DNA from: Microvelia longipes
Lineage: Eukaryota; Arthropoda; Insecta; Hemiptera; Veliidae
Length of the DNA stretch: 64,000 nt
Reading direction: 5' to 3'
NCBI GenBank assembly: GCA_018340805.1
Contig: JACMZG010001914.1
Coordinates: forward strand, 985,040 to 1,049,039
The translations under genes were made by a program, and so were the position numbers. The notes under the pieces are model-generated. The model ran no database searches and was not told the DNA's origin. It was given only the letters and a program-made list of their open reading frames with translations. This document shows, piece after piece, positions 10,247 to 24,631 of the stretch (its first letter is position 1; each line of letters starts with the position of its first letter).

Positions 10247-11227
10247 GTACGTTTATTTAAATTTTGTTTATTTAAAAACTTAAATATTGGAATATTGTTT
10301 TGACGTTACCGGTACAGCTTTTGATAGTGGTGTTTACGAACAGATTTTTCTATTTGAAGAAAATTCGACTTCTATGATCAATTATTACTTCATTCTTTTC
10401 CTTAAACTGATTTTACTTTTCAAAGTCCTTTATTTTTGAATTTTTTATTATTACGTATATTTATATAATTTAAATAAGAAAAATATTAATTATTTTGTTT
10501 GGGCTAATTATTTTTTAAATTATTATTTTCCTTGGGCTAAAAGCGTAATTTAATTTAGTAGGATTGTTAAGACATGCGTTTTAAAAGTAATAAAACTTTG
10601 TTTTCCTTTACTTTATTTAGGTCGCAAAATAATCAAACTGAATTATTGAATAATTGAATAGCATTTTTATTTAATGTTTTAAAAATTTTTGAACATTTAA
10701 TTTGTTCAATGTAAATACTAATTGTAAGTCTGTAAATTATTGAAACAATCCTAAAATGAAGTCGGTACTTTACTTAGCAGATTTAATTATTAACCTTCTT
10801 TTATTCTTTGTTTAGATTTAGCTCAGAAATATTCAAGTAATAGAACACAAGCTCAGTTGTCTTCAGTACGCTAAATTTTAAATAAAATATTTAATAACGC
10901 AAGAATTTTTGCTAAATAAAATGAAAAAATATGAAATATATGTATTAAAAAATAACCCATTACAGTATATCTCCGTTTAGAACTTTTTAACTAGATTTCT
11001 TTTACTAAAACCTGCCGATCTTAAAACTAAACGAATCGTATTAAAAAACATTTTTTAAGTTCTTTGAATCGGATCTAATTAAGTTCGATAACTCAAATAG
11101 TTTTTTATTATTTCGAGTTTTTACTTTTGATTGTGATGTTTGTTTTTATGTATCATGGTTTTCATCGTAAGTAAATATTTTTTACATAAATAATTTATTT
11201 TCTAATTAATGAAAACATTTCTTTATC
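10247..11227. other. AT-rich DNA without a gene
   Basis: Low-complexity AT sequence only. No repeat or reading frame could be supported. Confidence 0.4.
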
Positions 11228-11715
11228 ACATGTATACGGTAGGTTTATAGGAAAAGTATAGTATAGTGTTCTGGAAATCTGGAACCAGAGTTTTCATCTG
11301 ATTTATCTGTCTTAAGGGTTTTTAAGACCCTCCTAAGTAGTTTGCACTAAATTTATTCCGTCTGTCTTTAAAAATAACCAAATTGAATTGATTTTGTTCT
11401 AGTGGATCCCTCTGTGTAATTAATGCGTTAATGAGATTTCAATAAGGTTATTATTACCTTTGTTTTTGTTAGATCACCAATGTTAAGTATCATTGAGCTA
11501 GGTGCTTAGATAGGTGACCTCTGGGAATAAAACTAATGATTTTACCGTCTGGGTACGAGCAAAGCGAGTTAATAGACCAACTGCATTATAAATTAGGTGA
11601 TTTCCCAATTTGAAGCGAGTCCGAAGTAATGAGGATAAGCGTATTCGATGTAATAAGTTAAATATTACATTAAATAAGTTCCGTCATTATGCCCCGGCCC
11701 TGATTTTTTGGTTAT
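11228..11715 (+). mobile_element. Composite 5S-like repeat, copy 3
   Basis: The head (CATGTATACGGTAGGTTTAT, then GGAAAAGTATAGT) starts near 11228 and continues with AAATCTGGAACC and a TTTTTAAGACCCTCC segment, as in the other copies. A 5S-like module lies at 11472-11530. The tail is ATGCCCCGGCCCTGATTTTTT near 11690-11710. Between module and tail, ATGTAATA and TATTACAT (about 11648-11670) form an 8-bp hairpin, at the same place where copy 4 has a different hairpin. The middle region is shorter than in copies 2 and 4. Confidence 0.6.
11472..11530 (+). repeat. 5S-rRNA-like module in copy 3
   Basis: GATCACCAATGTTAAGTATC followed by GGTGCTTAGATAGGTGACCT and CTGGGAATA parallels animal 5S rRNA from its A box through the C box. 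In 5S rRNA these are internal RNA polymerase III control elements. The 5' and 3' ends of 5S rRNA are missing. Confidence 0.6.
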
Positions 11716-13273
11716 ACTTAATTAAACCGTCGGGAAAATTATACGATCTGAAAATGAAATCTAGTTCAAGAAAAAACAAAAACTAATTTTAGAGGTTTTG
11801 GAAAATTGTAAAACAACTTTTCTAAAATGAGAGACCGTTTTAATAACTGGTTTTGAAATGTAGAGTTTCCGCAGGTTTAGTTAAAAGTTCCATTTGAAAG
11901 TTTATTTATTTGAAACCATACCGGGTTACTGGTTTTGTTTATTTTAAACATGTTGGTATATTTTAATTTTTCAATTTTAAGTTAACATTTTAGAGAGTAT
12001 TTATTCTCTGATTTCTAGTATTATGCGGACCAATACCATGCGGATTAATACCCTGGTTATTTAAAAAAAAAACTTTTGTTAGTATCAGTAACTATTTACA
12101 GTTAATTGTATTTCTTATGCGAAAGTTTCGTTCTGTAAACCCTACAAGTCGCCATAGCTCTGCTGGTTTCGGTTAATTTCTACCACAAATTGTATGCAAC
12201 ATATTGATCTTTAAGTTTAATACTATAATATTTGTTATCACACATTGAAATTATTAAAATTGTACATTTTATATAGAATCGATCTGTCGTATGTATAAAT
12301 TATTAATATGTTCAGCTATATTTGATAAACAATTCTGGAATAAAACAATTGCGCCCATCAACTTCTTGTTGATTTCATATTATTACATTATTAATATAAT
12401 TCATTTTCTATTAAATAGCAGTAATGAATTTTCTATCCACTATAAGTGTCATTGTATCAATATTTATGATAATAGATCAATTTCTATTATTGAACAATTT
12501 TGAAATCCTATTTATTTATTAATATTTGCTTCATTAGAAATTTATGTTCAGACTAAGTGAGCAAATTCATGCAGATATACTTCAGATTTCATGCACATAA
12601 AATTAGCCTTATTACTTAACATAGAGATGGCAGTGCTCATGCCTAATTAGATTAACCCTGCCCTGAATACTCTTTTCCTTATACACGCACTTATATTAAT
12701 ATATCTACAAATAAATTTTAGATTTTTTTGCGATATCAATGAATTGATGCATGTATTTTATTCTTGCTAATAGTACTCAAAAAATGAATGACGGTAATTC
12801 CTTTAAATATGAATAATCATACGAGTATTTTAAATTGAACGATAAAGTACATAACAATGAAATTGCATCAAGGTTCGGGTTCACACAGAACTCCATTGTA
12901 AACAAAACAATGATATCAATATTTCATCAAGTTATTATCTTATCAGGAGTATGTGTAATAATTTGTCATAAATATTTCTAAACTACTTACAGAGAATTTT
13001 TTTATTTAATATATGACAGCAATATTAAGCATTGATAATCACGTTTCTTCATATTTTCAAACGCGCAGTAAAACTTCTAAATATCAGCGAAATGGAATTT
13101 CTTAGACACTTTGTAATTAAACTAACTAATCCTTGTTTACATTTTACATGCAATATTATTTTAATATATATTTTTTTAGTGAATTAAAATGATAATTTTT
13201 AAAAATTTATTGTCATAATTATAAAATAAGTTTTGTTATTGATAAGAAATCCACTGATGTATAGTCACACTGA
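11716..13273. other. AT-rich DNA without a gene
   Basis: No coding signal. A 15-bp near-duplicate (ATGCGGACCAATACC / ATGCGGATTAATACC) is seen at 12023-12052. The 70-codon open frame at 12291-12503 is Ile-, Tyr- and Asn-rich AT sequence and is not accepted. Confidence 0.4.
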
Positions 13274-13603
13274 ATAATGTATACTATAAGGGGCATAGCC
13301 CATCTCATTACATTAGCAGGCATGAAACATCATTTTGGGGCTCTCAGGGACTCTGTAACCTTATTGAAACCTCCTTTAGGAGTGAGTTATGGTTACAATA
13401 AATCAATTAATATCGGCTTCCCGCGCATTGATGGCCTATTAATTTGCATTTTTAATGTTTTACTATTTATGTTATTGTAATTTTGTAGTGATTATTAGAT
13501 AATATTTTTAGCGAAGGCAGTCAAGTTCTTTTTTCGATGTTTCAAAATTCATCCTATAATAATAAGACTGCCCTATGGCCCGTCTAGTAATAATATTTCC
13601 ATG
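13274..13603 (+). mobile_element. hAT-like MITE, copy 3
   Basis: It aligns with the other copies from GGGGCATAGCCCATCTCATT through GGGGCTCTCAGGGACTC, GAGTGAGTTATGGTTAC and AATATTTTTAGCGAAGGC to a TCTAGTAATAATATTTCC end. The left terminus is worn (ATGTATACTATAAG in place of CATAGAGATAT). A 67-codon open frame inside it is not a gene. Confidence 0.6.
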
Positions 13604-16431
13604 AATATATAATACAACTGAAAATATACAATGGCAACCCTGATTTTATTTGTCCATGTTTCGCTTTGTTTTGACATAATGTGTCGTGGATTTGAAATTT
13701 TCATTCCTTATAGTTTTTATCAGTTTAAATTGGCAAATACTAATTTTTGACTTTTAATAATAATATATCAGTTTTTGTCGGTACCCTTATGTCAATATTA
13801 TGAATCAACATGTAAAATTAATTAAATCTTTTGTATAATAAATTTTGTATGCAGCAAGGGAAGCATACCTAATTCTTTTCTAGAGATTACCAGCTGCAGT
13901 TACACCTTAGCAGGTGATTACAATTTAACTAACGAGGTGAAGCTTCTCGTCTAATGTATTTTAAAATTGTTCCCCCTCTCTCCTACCATTCTGAAGTGCC
14001 AAAATTTGCTTGTAAGATGTTCTAAGACCGGAGTATACAATGCTTATTACTTCAAACAATATTACTTTCCCTCACCTACTAGCGTAGGTATATTGAGAAA
14101 GTACTGTGTTGACTCTAATAACTGCAATCTCCTCGGTTCCGAACCCCAGGATTCATCGCAATTATCAGTTTTTGCCAATTTTATGATGATTTATCTTGTT
14201 TTCATCCTGCTGTCTATGTGAGCGTGTCTGTCTTGCGCATAAATCCCGCTGTGTGCTATGTACAGACTGTGATTTCTATTAATATGATAGCAATGAAATA
14301 GATTTCTGTATTTAACTTGATTTTATCCTTTAAGAGATTTGTAATATTAAATATAACTGATGTATTTTTAATCCTACTTACTCATATTTTAGAGAATTTA
14401 TTTGATCATTTTTTGACACTCTGATAACATTTGGAACTGCTTTACCCATCTGACAGTTTTTCGATATGATATACTAGATTAATTTGTCATATGTTGAGAA
14501 GTTAGTATGAGCTAAGCTCTTATCACTAAGTCCTATTATCAGTTGTAATAGTTGCTTCATGTGCCTTTTGGGATTGTGAATGGATTAGGAGATTTTTTAG
14601 TTCAATAACCTTTATCATTCAGAGTGTACAAATAGAAAAACACAGAATTTATTTTTTATTCCCTTTGGATCATCAAGTTTATTAGCTTATATATTTTGAC
14701 TGCATAATATCTACTATTGACCCTATTCAAGCTCTATTTTCACCTCAAAGAAGTGCAAAGTTTGGTTTGCAAAGCACTATCATTACTTCCATCAGAATTT
14801 AAAAATTTGGTTTTGGCAAACAAAATTTTGTATACCTTTATTAAATATATGAACAATAAATACATAGTAAATAATATTTTGCATTGGTCACCTCTCTGCT
14901 AAAAAGCTTATGACTGGTGCTGCGGAGAAGAAGTCATCTGATATAAATCTAACATCGTTAATCTTTTTGTATTGATGAGTAAAAATTAAGTTTTTAAACG
15001 TATTATGGAAAATCTGAAAAAGCTAAAGGTATGACTATAATATGACTTGTGACTATCATGCTAAGCATGTGTGTGTGCGTGTGTGTGTGTGTATTCGACA
15101 TCAACTCTCTATGACACATAGTAACAAAGAAATTCAACATATTTGAAAGATATAACACATCTTCAACGTTATATTATTTCGCTCATTTCTCAGAATAGTT
15201 AAAATCAAAGTTTTTTTTTATCTTACAACTCGCTACATCCCAAAACACTTAACCAATTTAGTCTAAACGTAGTACAATCATCACTCTTTTGGTTCTACCG
15301 GGTCCTATTTGGTGTTCTCGCGTAACAAGACCCTAATGTCCCTCTATAGCTGCCTAAGATCTAACAACTCGGCAATCTTGATGTCATAACAACTTGTTTA
15401 TTTTAAGTTGAACAACTGGCTTAAATGACTAAAACTTATATACTTTTCGAAGGTGGGGGGAAGGTCAAGGGTTATGAAAATCGTCATGACCCTTAGAATC
15501 TTGGGAGGGCTTCTAAAATTAGTATTTAGGTGCACAAGCTTTGTAATTACTAATATTAATAAACACAAATAATGTGCGCATTACAACTTATTTTAAGGAC
15601 TTCGTAGGAGAATATTTAAGCTGCGTTACTCTAGATAAGTTGTTATGCTCATACTTCTCATTGCTTACTGTGTGTTGCAATCCAGTATTTTCTATTTTCT
15701 CTTTGCAAGATGTCTTCGTTTATGATTCCTTTTCTACTTTGAAGTTTAGATAAAGTAGAAGTCATATTGAATTTAAGTTTTTATCTACTTTTTAAATTTA
15801 TTTAAGCGTTACTGTCTTTTAAACAATAAAGCAAATGGGCTTTTAAATTTGTGTCATGACATGGAATATAAATTTAGATCTACTGTTGTTCAATGTCTAG
15901 AGACTGGTGGTTCCTTTACTTTAACAGTGACAACTTAAACGACTTTGTCTTATTCTTTTCCTGCTTCGAGGCGTATAGAGCGAGGTGTTCAAGGCATATA
16001 GGGCGAGGTGTTCTATACAACTTTTTAGAAGTTTAGAACCCAATGTTTAGTATATTTTTACAAGGATGTGTTCCCAGATAGTTTTTTTTATTGTAGGGCA
16101 AAAAATAAGGGTTTTCCTTACACAGTTACAGCCCTACGTGTGGCTTCTGAAGATCTAAAGGGCTTACACAACACAACTACTATTCTTTTTGCCCTCTTTC
16201 TGCTTAAAAAACAGTATGGTGCTCTCCCTCAGGAAAATTTTATTACTTTTACGTGAATTGTCTTTTCTTATTTCCCTCCCTTTCAACGTAAATTATGTCT
16301 CTTCCCTGGCGTTTCTAGGTCGGCCGGTTTTGGCGAATTATTGGAGAAAATTACGCTAATGAGGTTGTTGGCGTAATAGCTTAGAAGAAAATTGGGGAGG
16401 GGATTGATTCCGCTTGGCGCTTGATTTTTAA
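13604..16431. other. No gene; a (GT)n tract and scattered repeat-like pieces
   Basis: 15069-15092 is a (GT)n microsatellite. 14085-14110 (GCGTAGGTATATTGAGAAAG) weakly resembles the head of the composite element. 15285-15530 is less AT-rich but has no reading frame with protein-like features. Open frames at 13967-14221 and 16068-16256 show no domain. Confidence 0.35.
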
Positions 16432-16475
16432 AATATATATATATTATATATTATATATTATGTATATATATTATA

Positions 16476-16524
<49 letters not shown>
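16432..16524. repeat. (TA)n microsatellite
   Basis: Alternating TA with occasional TTA interruptions over about 90 bp. A run of 13 G residues lies separately at 16719-16731. Confidence 0.9.
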
Positions 16525-16526
<2 letters not shown>

Positions 16527-18540
16527 GTATGTAAGAGTTTCCAATTCCATTGGAAATTCTCTATACGCAATGCTTATGATCATACTGGAATAAATGACAT
16601 AATCCTGGGACCCTCGTTATCGTAATGTACAATAAACATCAATCTGACATTGCTTAATAGTTTATCGACCTAAAGAATTTACTTGAAACTCTTGTCAGTA
16701 ATGGGCCACACTTACTGTGGGGGGGGGGGGGTATTTACAGTTTGAACCTAAAATTTGCCAATAATGTTACGCGTTTGACCTAAAATTTCTACACGGAGCA
16801 GATTCTATTTAATGGATTTTAACTTACATTAAACAAATAATTGGCTGATTATGAGTCGCAGTATCTACCCATGAGTATTATTTAAAATATTTACAATTTG
16901 TTTAGTGAAATAAGGTGTGAGCATTTAGCTTCGCTATCCTTGTTCGTTTGAAAATTTGAGATCACTTAACTCGATCATGTTGAAAACATCTGCGCAACAT
17001 TTTAAGTATCTGCGTTAATTGAATGTAGACAATCATACAATACGAACAAGCAGCTCTAAATGCATCCTCCAAAGCCTAACCTTATTAAATTGGTTTATAT
17101 CATAAAAAAATCTATTCGGTCCTGATTTATCTATTTTCGTCCAACAACGAACTTATGAAGTTATTATTTTCTTATGGCCTCTTTTACTTCATATAAATTT
17201 ATTATTTATCCAATCAAGTATTTTTACGACGCTCTATTTATTTTTGTTTAGTCTTTAGTATTTGCGATATTTGTTTATTACCAAACTCTGACTGCAATTA
17301 TTGCGGAAATGCAGATTCTCACTACAGGAACTCTGTAATTATATAATTTTTGCGTTTAGAACTGAGTACCGTTACTGCACTACTTCGACTAGAGGTTATG
17401 CCTATGTCCAGTTCACATAATTTAGTACTTATCGCATTTACAACTTATACACACTTAGGATGTAAAATAGTTTTTTATTGCTTTTAGAAAATTATGTGCA
17501 ATTATACCATTACAGTTTGAATTTTAAATTTACAAATCCCTTTAATTATAGAGAAGTTTTTGTTTAATATTACTTGCAATAATTTGTGTTAGCACTGATG
17601 ATGTTTATGATTCCTTTTGATTAATCGTTTATATTTTTTAGTAGAATTTGTTTTAATATTACTTCATTTAATAAATTGTTTGCCAGACGTAATGTTCCTT
17701 TTTCACCATAGTAAAGTGTTTATAACAGGTTTTGGTTTGTAATAACATCAGTCAGAGTTGCTGCGTTATTTCCATTATATTAATGTCGCCTTTTTTCGCC
17801 AGTCTTAAATTTCAGACGAGGCTTAGACTTTCATTAGGCAAGCACTATTTAAGTTGGGTGAGGAAAACTATCTCTCGTTAAGTTAGGCACATTATACTAT
17901 CATTGCCTTAATACGTCCATGTGCTGATTACTAGAGGCACTGCTGTCGATCGCCTTCTTCCACTTTAAGCCTAAAAATTCTGATTCTTTTCACCCGGATG
18001 TAAAAAATCTCAAGTTTTACTTAGGTCAGTAGAATAGAGAAAAGAAACTTTGTAAAAATAAGTTAAGGACTTTGTCTCTTAAAGTTCGTCGATCTTTGTA
18101 TAAAGCACATTAACATAATGCAAGTTGTTAAAGAGATCGGTGCGGGGACGTCTGAAACCTTGGCGGGCGGAGGTCCCTCCACTCAAGCCATTGTTTTGAG
18201 TCCCATCTATCACATATCACAATCTCCTTTCCATTCACTGCCTTATCTTTGATCGTTTTTATGAAAAATTTGTTCAAAGTACCCAATATTATTGAAGGTT
18301 AAAACAAAAGAAAATTCCGATTTTATTATTCAAGAATTCAAAGTGAAATTTTGTGGCTGTATGTGTTAGCTTGTCTTAGATAGTATCTTTATACTTGTGT
18401 CCTCAAAATTCTTTTTTAATAGAGCAATTGTTTTTAAATTGAAAACTTATTTCATGTTATTCTTTATTTTATGGTGTCCTTGTTAATGTTAGTGGGTGTA
18501 TTGTTTTATGGCATTCCAACAGCTTACCTTTTTCTGCTAC
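16525..18540. other. AT-rich DNA without a gene
   Basis: A homopolymer of 13 G at 16719-16731 and a short GC-richer patch at 18138-18195 (GGCGGGCGGAGGTCCCTCC) are the only departures from AT-rich background. No gene or recognisable element is seen. Confidence 0.4.
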
Positions 18541-18865
18541 CGACGTACCTGTGTCACAACTTAACCAACATACAAGTATCATAACCTTACAGACGTTCAA
18601 GTACTATAACCTAACCTACGTACTAGTATTACAACCTAACCGACCTTCTAGTATCACAACCTAATGGACGGTCTAATATCACAACCTAACCGACGTAATA
18701 GTATCACAACCTAATGGACGGTCTAATATCACAACCTAACCGAAATTCTAGTATCACAACCTAACCTAAATTCTAGTATCACAATCTAACCGACCTACTA
18801 GTATTATAACATAACGGACGTCCGATTATAATAACCCAATCGACGTACAAGTATCACATCTAACT
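18541..18865 (+). repeat. 25-bp minisatellite, about 13 copies
   Basis: The unit is CGACGTACTAGTATCACAAC plus CTAAC, with variants GGACGGTCTAATATC. Copies keep a strict 25-bp register across most of the array and differ mainly in positions 1-11, while the TATCACAACCTAA part is conserved. No coding capacity. Confidence 0.9.
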
Positions 18866-20177
18866 GATTTATACCAAGTCATTTATATATTTTCGTTTGG
18901 TTTTAACTAAATGTAAAAATCAAGAGTAAAACTGACTTAGATAGATAGCACCTGCCTATTTCAAATAGAACTTTCTAAAAGGTTAATCCTTAGAAAGCTT
19001 CAAGTCTTCTTCAAAAACTTATTTCTAGTTGAAGAAGAAGTTTTTATTTCAAAAACCAAGTTAATTATTTGGAAGTAGGGAGGTAAAGACATCACCCTGG
19101 AGGCTATGTAGATATGCTCGTGTTTCTCAAAACTTACAACTACATTTTTTAAGTTCAAGCTTTCTGAGCTTTTAGCTTAACTTGATATTCCGTTTTTTTT
19201 CTAGCATTACTGTTTATTTATATGTCTACCAATAATATTTATTAAAGTTTCTATATTTTTATATTTTTTTAATTGGTATAGTTTAATAGTGAAAGTTTAA
19301 TAATGTTTTGCATAGGGCTTGTAAGTAAGCCTTAGTTTTCTTCTGAACATAATTACTAAGCTCTGTTTTTGTGTTTTCTTTACATTTGTTCTCGTTTCTT
19401 GGAGTTTCGGTGCCTCCAATCCTTTTAATAACATGTTTGAAGTTGTGTTTTTTCTTTCTTTGGACAGTTTAATATTTTGAGGGTTGTATTACATCATCGT
19501 TTCCAGTTTTTTATTCTTAGACCATTTATTATTTATTTTTGTGGGTTTTGATTTGTTTTATTGGTATGATTTGTAGTATTAGCTTTTAGATAATATTTTT
19601 AATTGTTTCTCTAAAAGAAAGATGTGCCAATATGGTTTTAATACATTTTGAGCTTAAGCAGCATTGATTTTTCCTTTACTATTAAAGCATCTTATTAAAG
19701 GAAGTTTATTATTTAGGCTTGTAGAACCTTAGTTTTATTTTGCATCGATTTTAGTTATTCTTACGTCGATATTTAAGTTCTAACATAAGTACATGCTTCT
19801 TAAAGTAAGTATTTATAAAAGAATTGAGAATCTTATTCGACTATATTTAAATTTTAGACTTATTGCGTTGTTAGTAATTAGTCTTACTATCACTAGTAAT
19901 GATCTTTTAAACAAATTTTCATCTGAAAATAGCGCTTATAATTTTATTAGCACCCTGAAAGTCTTGAGCGTTATTTATTAAAAAACTGGAAATATAAACA
20001 AAGTAATGGCATAAGGAAAGGGTAAAAATAAAAGCAAACTATAGTAACATATGTTGTGGTTTATACTCTAGAAAGTACAACAACTTCATTAAGTCTGATA
20101 GCCCGCATACTTAGCTTATCAGTATAAAACATATCAATTAAAATAAATGAATATGTCCTGTCAACACGAGACAGAAA
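18866..20177. other. AT-rich DNA without a gene
   Basis: Only T-rich low-complexity sequence and small open frames (for example 19793-19981) with no protein-like composition. Confidence 0.4.
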
Positions 20178-20503
20178 TAAATCGATACTGTCATAGTAGT
20201 GGAGTAGTATTACGCATGGCAATTGATACTGTCATGGTAGTGGGTAGCATGACAATCGATACTGTCATGGTAGTGGAGTAATATTACGCATGACAATCGA
20301 TACTGTCATGGTAGTGGAGTAATATTACGCATGACAATCGATACTGTCATGGTAGTGGAGTAATATTACGCATAAATATACTGCATGTAGTGGAGTAATG
20401 ATGCAATCGATACTGTCTGGTAGTGGAGAAATATTACGCATGGCAATCGATACTGTCATGGTAGTGGAGAAATATTACGCATGGCAATCGATACTGTCAT
20501 GAA
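20178..20503 (+). repeat. 41-bp minisatellite (left part), about 8 copies
   Basis: The unit runs CAATCGATACTGTCATGG then TAGTGGAGTAATATTACGCATGA. Several copies have small deletions (for example around 20370-20420). The array is split by a foldback-element fragment and one further unit follows it. Confidence 0.88.
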
Positions 20504-20630
20504 GATTTAAGTCTTCCGGTGGTGACCGCGTCAATGTAGATGAAAAATCCGACGTTTCGCTTCCACTGTGGGAGGTATCTTCAGGGATGTAGGACATCAT
20601 GGAATGCTCTGCAAAACTGAACTTATACTA
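20504..20630 (+). mobile_element. Half copy of the GACCGCGTCAA foldback MITE inside a minisatellite
   Basis: GATTTAAGTCTTCCGGTGG, GACCGCGTCAATGTAGATGA, GTTTCGCTTCCACTGTGGGA and TAGGACATCATGGA match the left half of the element at 25351-25592. The right arm is absent. It interrupts the 41-bp minisatellite, whose register resumes at 20632. Confidence 0.75.
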
Positions 20631-20631
20631 A

Positions 20632-20668
20632 ACGATACTGTCATGGTAGTGGAGCAATATTACGCATG
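20632..20668 (+). repeat. 41-bp minisatellite, last unit beyond the insertion
   Basis: ACGATACTGTCATGGTAGTG then GAGCAATATTACGCATGA is a single unit of the array that ends at 20503. It shows that the foldback fragment was inserted into, or was caught up in, the array. Confidence 0.85.
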
Positions 20669-21144
20669 AAGTGTTTTGCATAAGACAGCAAATCTTTTAT
20701 TTTAATTACTGCGGTACAGTAATGACATGGATGAGATAGATTTAACCGGGTTTTGACTCGAATTAGTATGAAGGAGGTCATGTAAACAAAGATTGACTTG
20801 AAGGAGATATAAAGTGCTCATCTAAACGTATTATATATTTGTTTGATGTGTGAATCAAATAATTTCAAGCGTATAGAGTGTCAGGGTATCGAGTATAATA
20901 GCTCTCAAGCTTCAGTCTATTTGAGAACTCGCGTGGCTAGTCTATCCAACACTTGACTGTAAAGCGTGCCTTCTAGGGCTGATCTATCAAACTTCATCTA
21001 GTTACTTCTCACTCTCTCTTTCAAATTATCTTAAGATATACTCATGAAACCTTATGATTAATTATGCTTTCAAATCTGTTAATAAATACATTTTTTAAGT
21101 GCTTTAAAGTTCCATTTGTAGACTTAACTTAATTTAGTTATGAC
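20669..21144. other. No gene seen
   Basis: Mixed AT-rich sequence with no reading frame, repeat or RNA signal that could be supported. Confidence 0.4.
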
Positions 21145-21231
21145 TATCTGTGGTACTACGATATAGGGCCATGATTCTATCTATGGTACTATGATATGGG
21201 ACCATCAATCTATCTATGGTACTATGATATA
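21145..21231 (+). repeat. 33-bp tandem repeat, about 2.6 copies
   Basis: Units start TATCTATGGTACTATGATAT and continue GGGACCATCAATC, at 21145-21177, 21178-21210 and partially 21211-21231. Confidence 0.85.
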
Positions 21232-22310
<1,079 letters not shown>

Positions 22311-23417
22311 TGTTTAAATATAATGTTTTAAATCATGAATCCTGTAATGATATATGTATACCCAAATTTAATTATTATGTTAGAAGGATAAAACAATTAA
22401 TTGACAATAAAAAGTTATTGGCATCAATTGACGCTGACTTTTTATTTTTATAAATTATTTGCTCACTAATTAAATTTGTATACACAAATAATTAGTGTTT
22501 AAGCCTCTGAAGTCAGACAATGATTTACTTTTTGTCGGTTTAGTAAATGTTATTTGCTATCTATTGAAGATGCTTGACAAAAGAACATAATTTGAATAGT
22601 GTCTGTAATATCATATTTTACAGTTAAATAATGTTTATAATGTTAATGTTAAATAATGTGTTTAGTTCCAGGATAGGTTTCTTATTGAATAAAGGTTTCC
22701 TCCCTGTTAGTAAGGTTATTTTAAGGCTATAAAATGTCAGATTTAAAATGTTTCGTTTTAAATCTCCGTTTCTATTTGGGATCCCTTCCTTAATACTCTA
22801 ACTAGACACCAATTCACACCTTCCTGGTTTATATGACGTTGTTAATTCTCCCTTCTCAATATAAACCTAAAAATCTTTAATATGGCATTTTATAAATGCT
22901 AATACACGTTTTTAACTTTTATTCTATTTTTTTAACAATAGCTTTAGTTTTTTAACATAAAGTTTTTTTTAAACAGATAAAAAAACAACCCTAGTTATTG
23001 TAGGTTGACAAATCTCACCGGTAGTTTGAAATGGCGTTATTTATGGTTCCAAACTAGGGGTTCAATGTAAACTAACAATCCAATGTAAAAATACAATTTT
23101 CAAAAAAAAGTTTGACTACCTGGGTTACCTGAAGGTCAAAGTGACCCTAAGCATTGCATTGTCTTGCTCTGTTACTGTAAACACTTTTCTGAAAAAAAAT
23201 CCTTTTTACTATTTTCCAAGTATTTAAAAATAGAAGTTTGCCGGATATAAGACTATTCGTTTAATGCCATGGTGTATACTGTGAACCTCTATTATCCTCC
23301 ATAATTCCGACATTTTGTCTGTTGCCTTGAAAAATCATAATAATTCAGGCAATGTTGTCTTATTTATACCTTAATACATCTCTGAACTTTAATCATATCT
23401 TATAATAGAGTGTTCAG
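22311..23417. other. AT-rich DNA without a gene
   Basis: No supported feature. 22970-23180 contains several AAAC/GTTT-rich stretches but no ordered repeat. Confidence 0.4.
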
Positions 23418-23728
23418 CATAGAGATATATACTAGAGGGAGCATAGCATATCTTAATACATTGAGAGGCCTGAAATATCATTATGGGGCTCTCAGGGCTC
23501 CGTGTAACCTCATTGAAACCTCCTTCAAGAGTAAGTTGAGGTTAAAATAAATCGATTGTGTTTGACCCTCCGAACATTGTCTGTGTTTTAATATGCATTT
23601 AAACGTTATTTAATATACGTTACTGTAATTTTGTTCTGTTTATTTGATTATATTGAAAGTCGAAGTTAGTCAGGTTAATTTTTGAATTATGTTTTAAAAT
23701 TAAGCCAATAGTAATAATATCTCTATTG
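23418..23728 (+). mobile_element. hAT-like MITE, copy 4
   Basis: It starts CATAGAGATATATACTAGAG and ends AGTAATAATATCTCTATTG, a 17-18 bp imperfect inverted repeat. The interior matches the other copies (GGGGCTCTCAGGGCTCCGTG, then AACCTCATTGAAACCTCCTT). No target duplication remains. Confidence 0.68.
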
Positions 23729-24631
23729 TTTATATTGTAGCATATGGGGGGGGGGTTGTGTGGGGCGAGAGTGTGAAAAGAAAACAGAAATTTGGTATAA
23801 AGAGCGTTGAAGGGAGTTTGAAAAGACTACGGATCATATGGAGTACGGGTACGTAATCCTGCTGTGGATGGATTCAAAGCATCAGCCGTATTCAAGCTCT
23901 TAGGGTTTTTTACATTAACTAACTTTGTAGTACTTTTTGTCTTTGCTACATTTTCTAGAATATCTAGTTTTCTTAATAAAATGTTACTGTGAGTTACACT
24001 AAGAAGCATACTTTGAAATAAATTAATAGTCAAATACATTATTGATTCTATGATTTGTTTTGAAACTTAACAATACTCGAGTTATTCTAGTTACAAATTT
24101 GGTAAGAATGTGCTTACATGAGAATTTTGCCGAAGTAAAACGTTTTTAACATTTTAGCAAGTTCTCTCTCGTCATGGATATTGACAGAAATAGAGAAGGG
24201 TAGGTAGTAACAAGGTTCTAGAGAGGAAAACGAAATTTCGCTCCCTCTATATAACTCTAAGCCTTGGGGAAACTCGAGTTGTAAATTAGATTCCCCGGAG
24301 CCCCACGTACATTTCTCTCTAAACTTATTCCCTTTAAAAGTATAGCTTACAACGATATAAAGAAAGTTTTTTTTTAAAAACTATGTTCTCAGAAAGTTAG
24401 TAGTTATTAGAAAGTTTCAGAGTTATTATAACTTACTAGGAGAAAAAAAAGTTAAAAATCAAAGAAAACTTAATCCTTGCTAAATTTGTAACAAATCTTA
24501 TTTTTAAATTAGATCTTAGATATGAAGAACTTTAAATCTTGTGTTCGTGTTGAGATAAACCTAATCAGCTATAATATAGTAACAGATGGTTAATTAATCT
24601 GATTTTATGAAACAAAATGTTTTGAAATATA
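23729..24631. other. AT-rich DNA without a gene
   Basis: A G-run near 23746-23755 followed by TTGTGTGGGGCGAGAGTG is the only compositional oddity. The minus-strand frame at 23827-24039 has no recognisable domain. Confidence 0.35.

Noticed and set aside
11472..11530. Functional 5S rRNA gene
   Set aside because: The 5' and 3' ends of 5S are missing and internal substitutions are many. The segment recurs inside a repeat, so it is a module of a mobile element.
13277..13480. 67-codon open frame
   Set aside because: It lies wholly inside a MITE copy whose other copies are closed in this frame.
18541..18865. CRISPR-like array
   Set aside because: The units are contiguous without unique spacers, and the context is a eukaryotic genome. 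It is a minisatellite.
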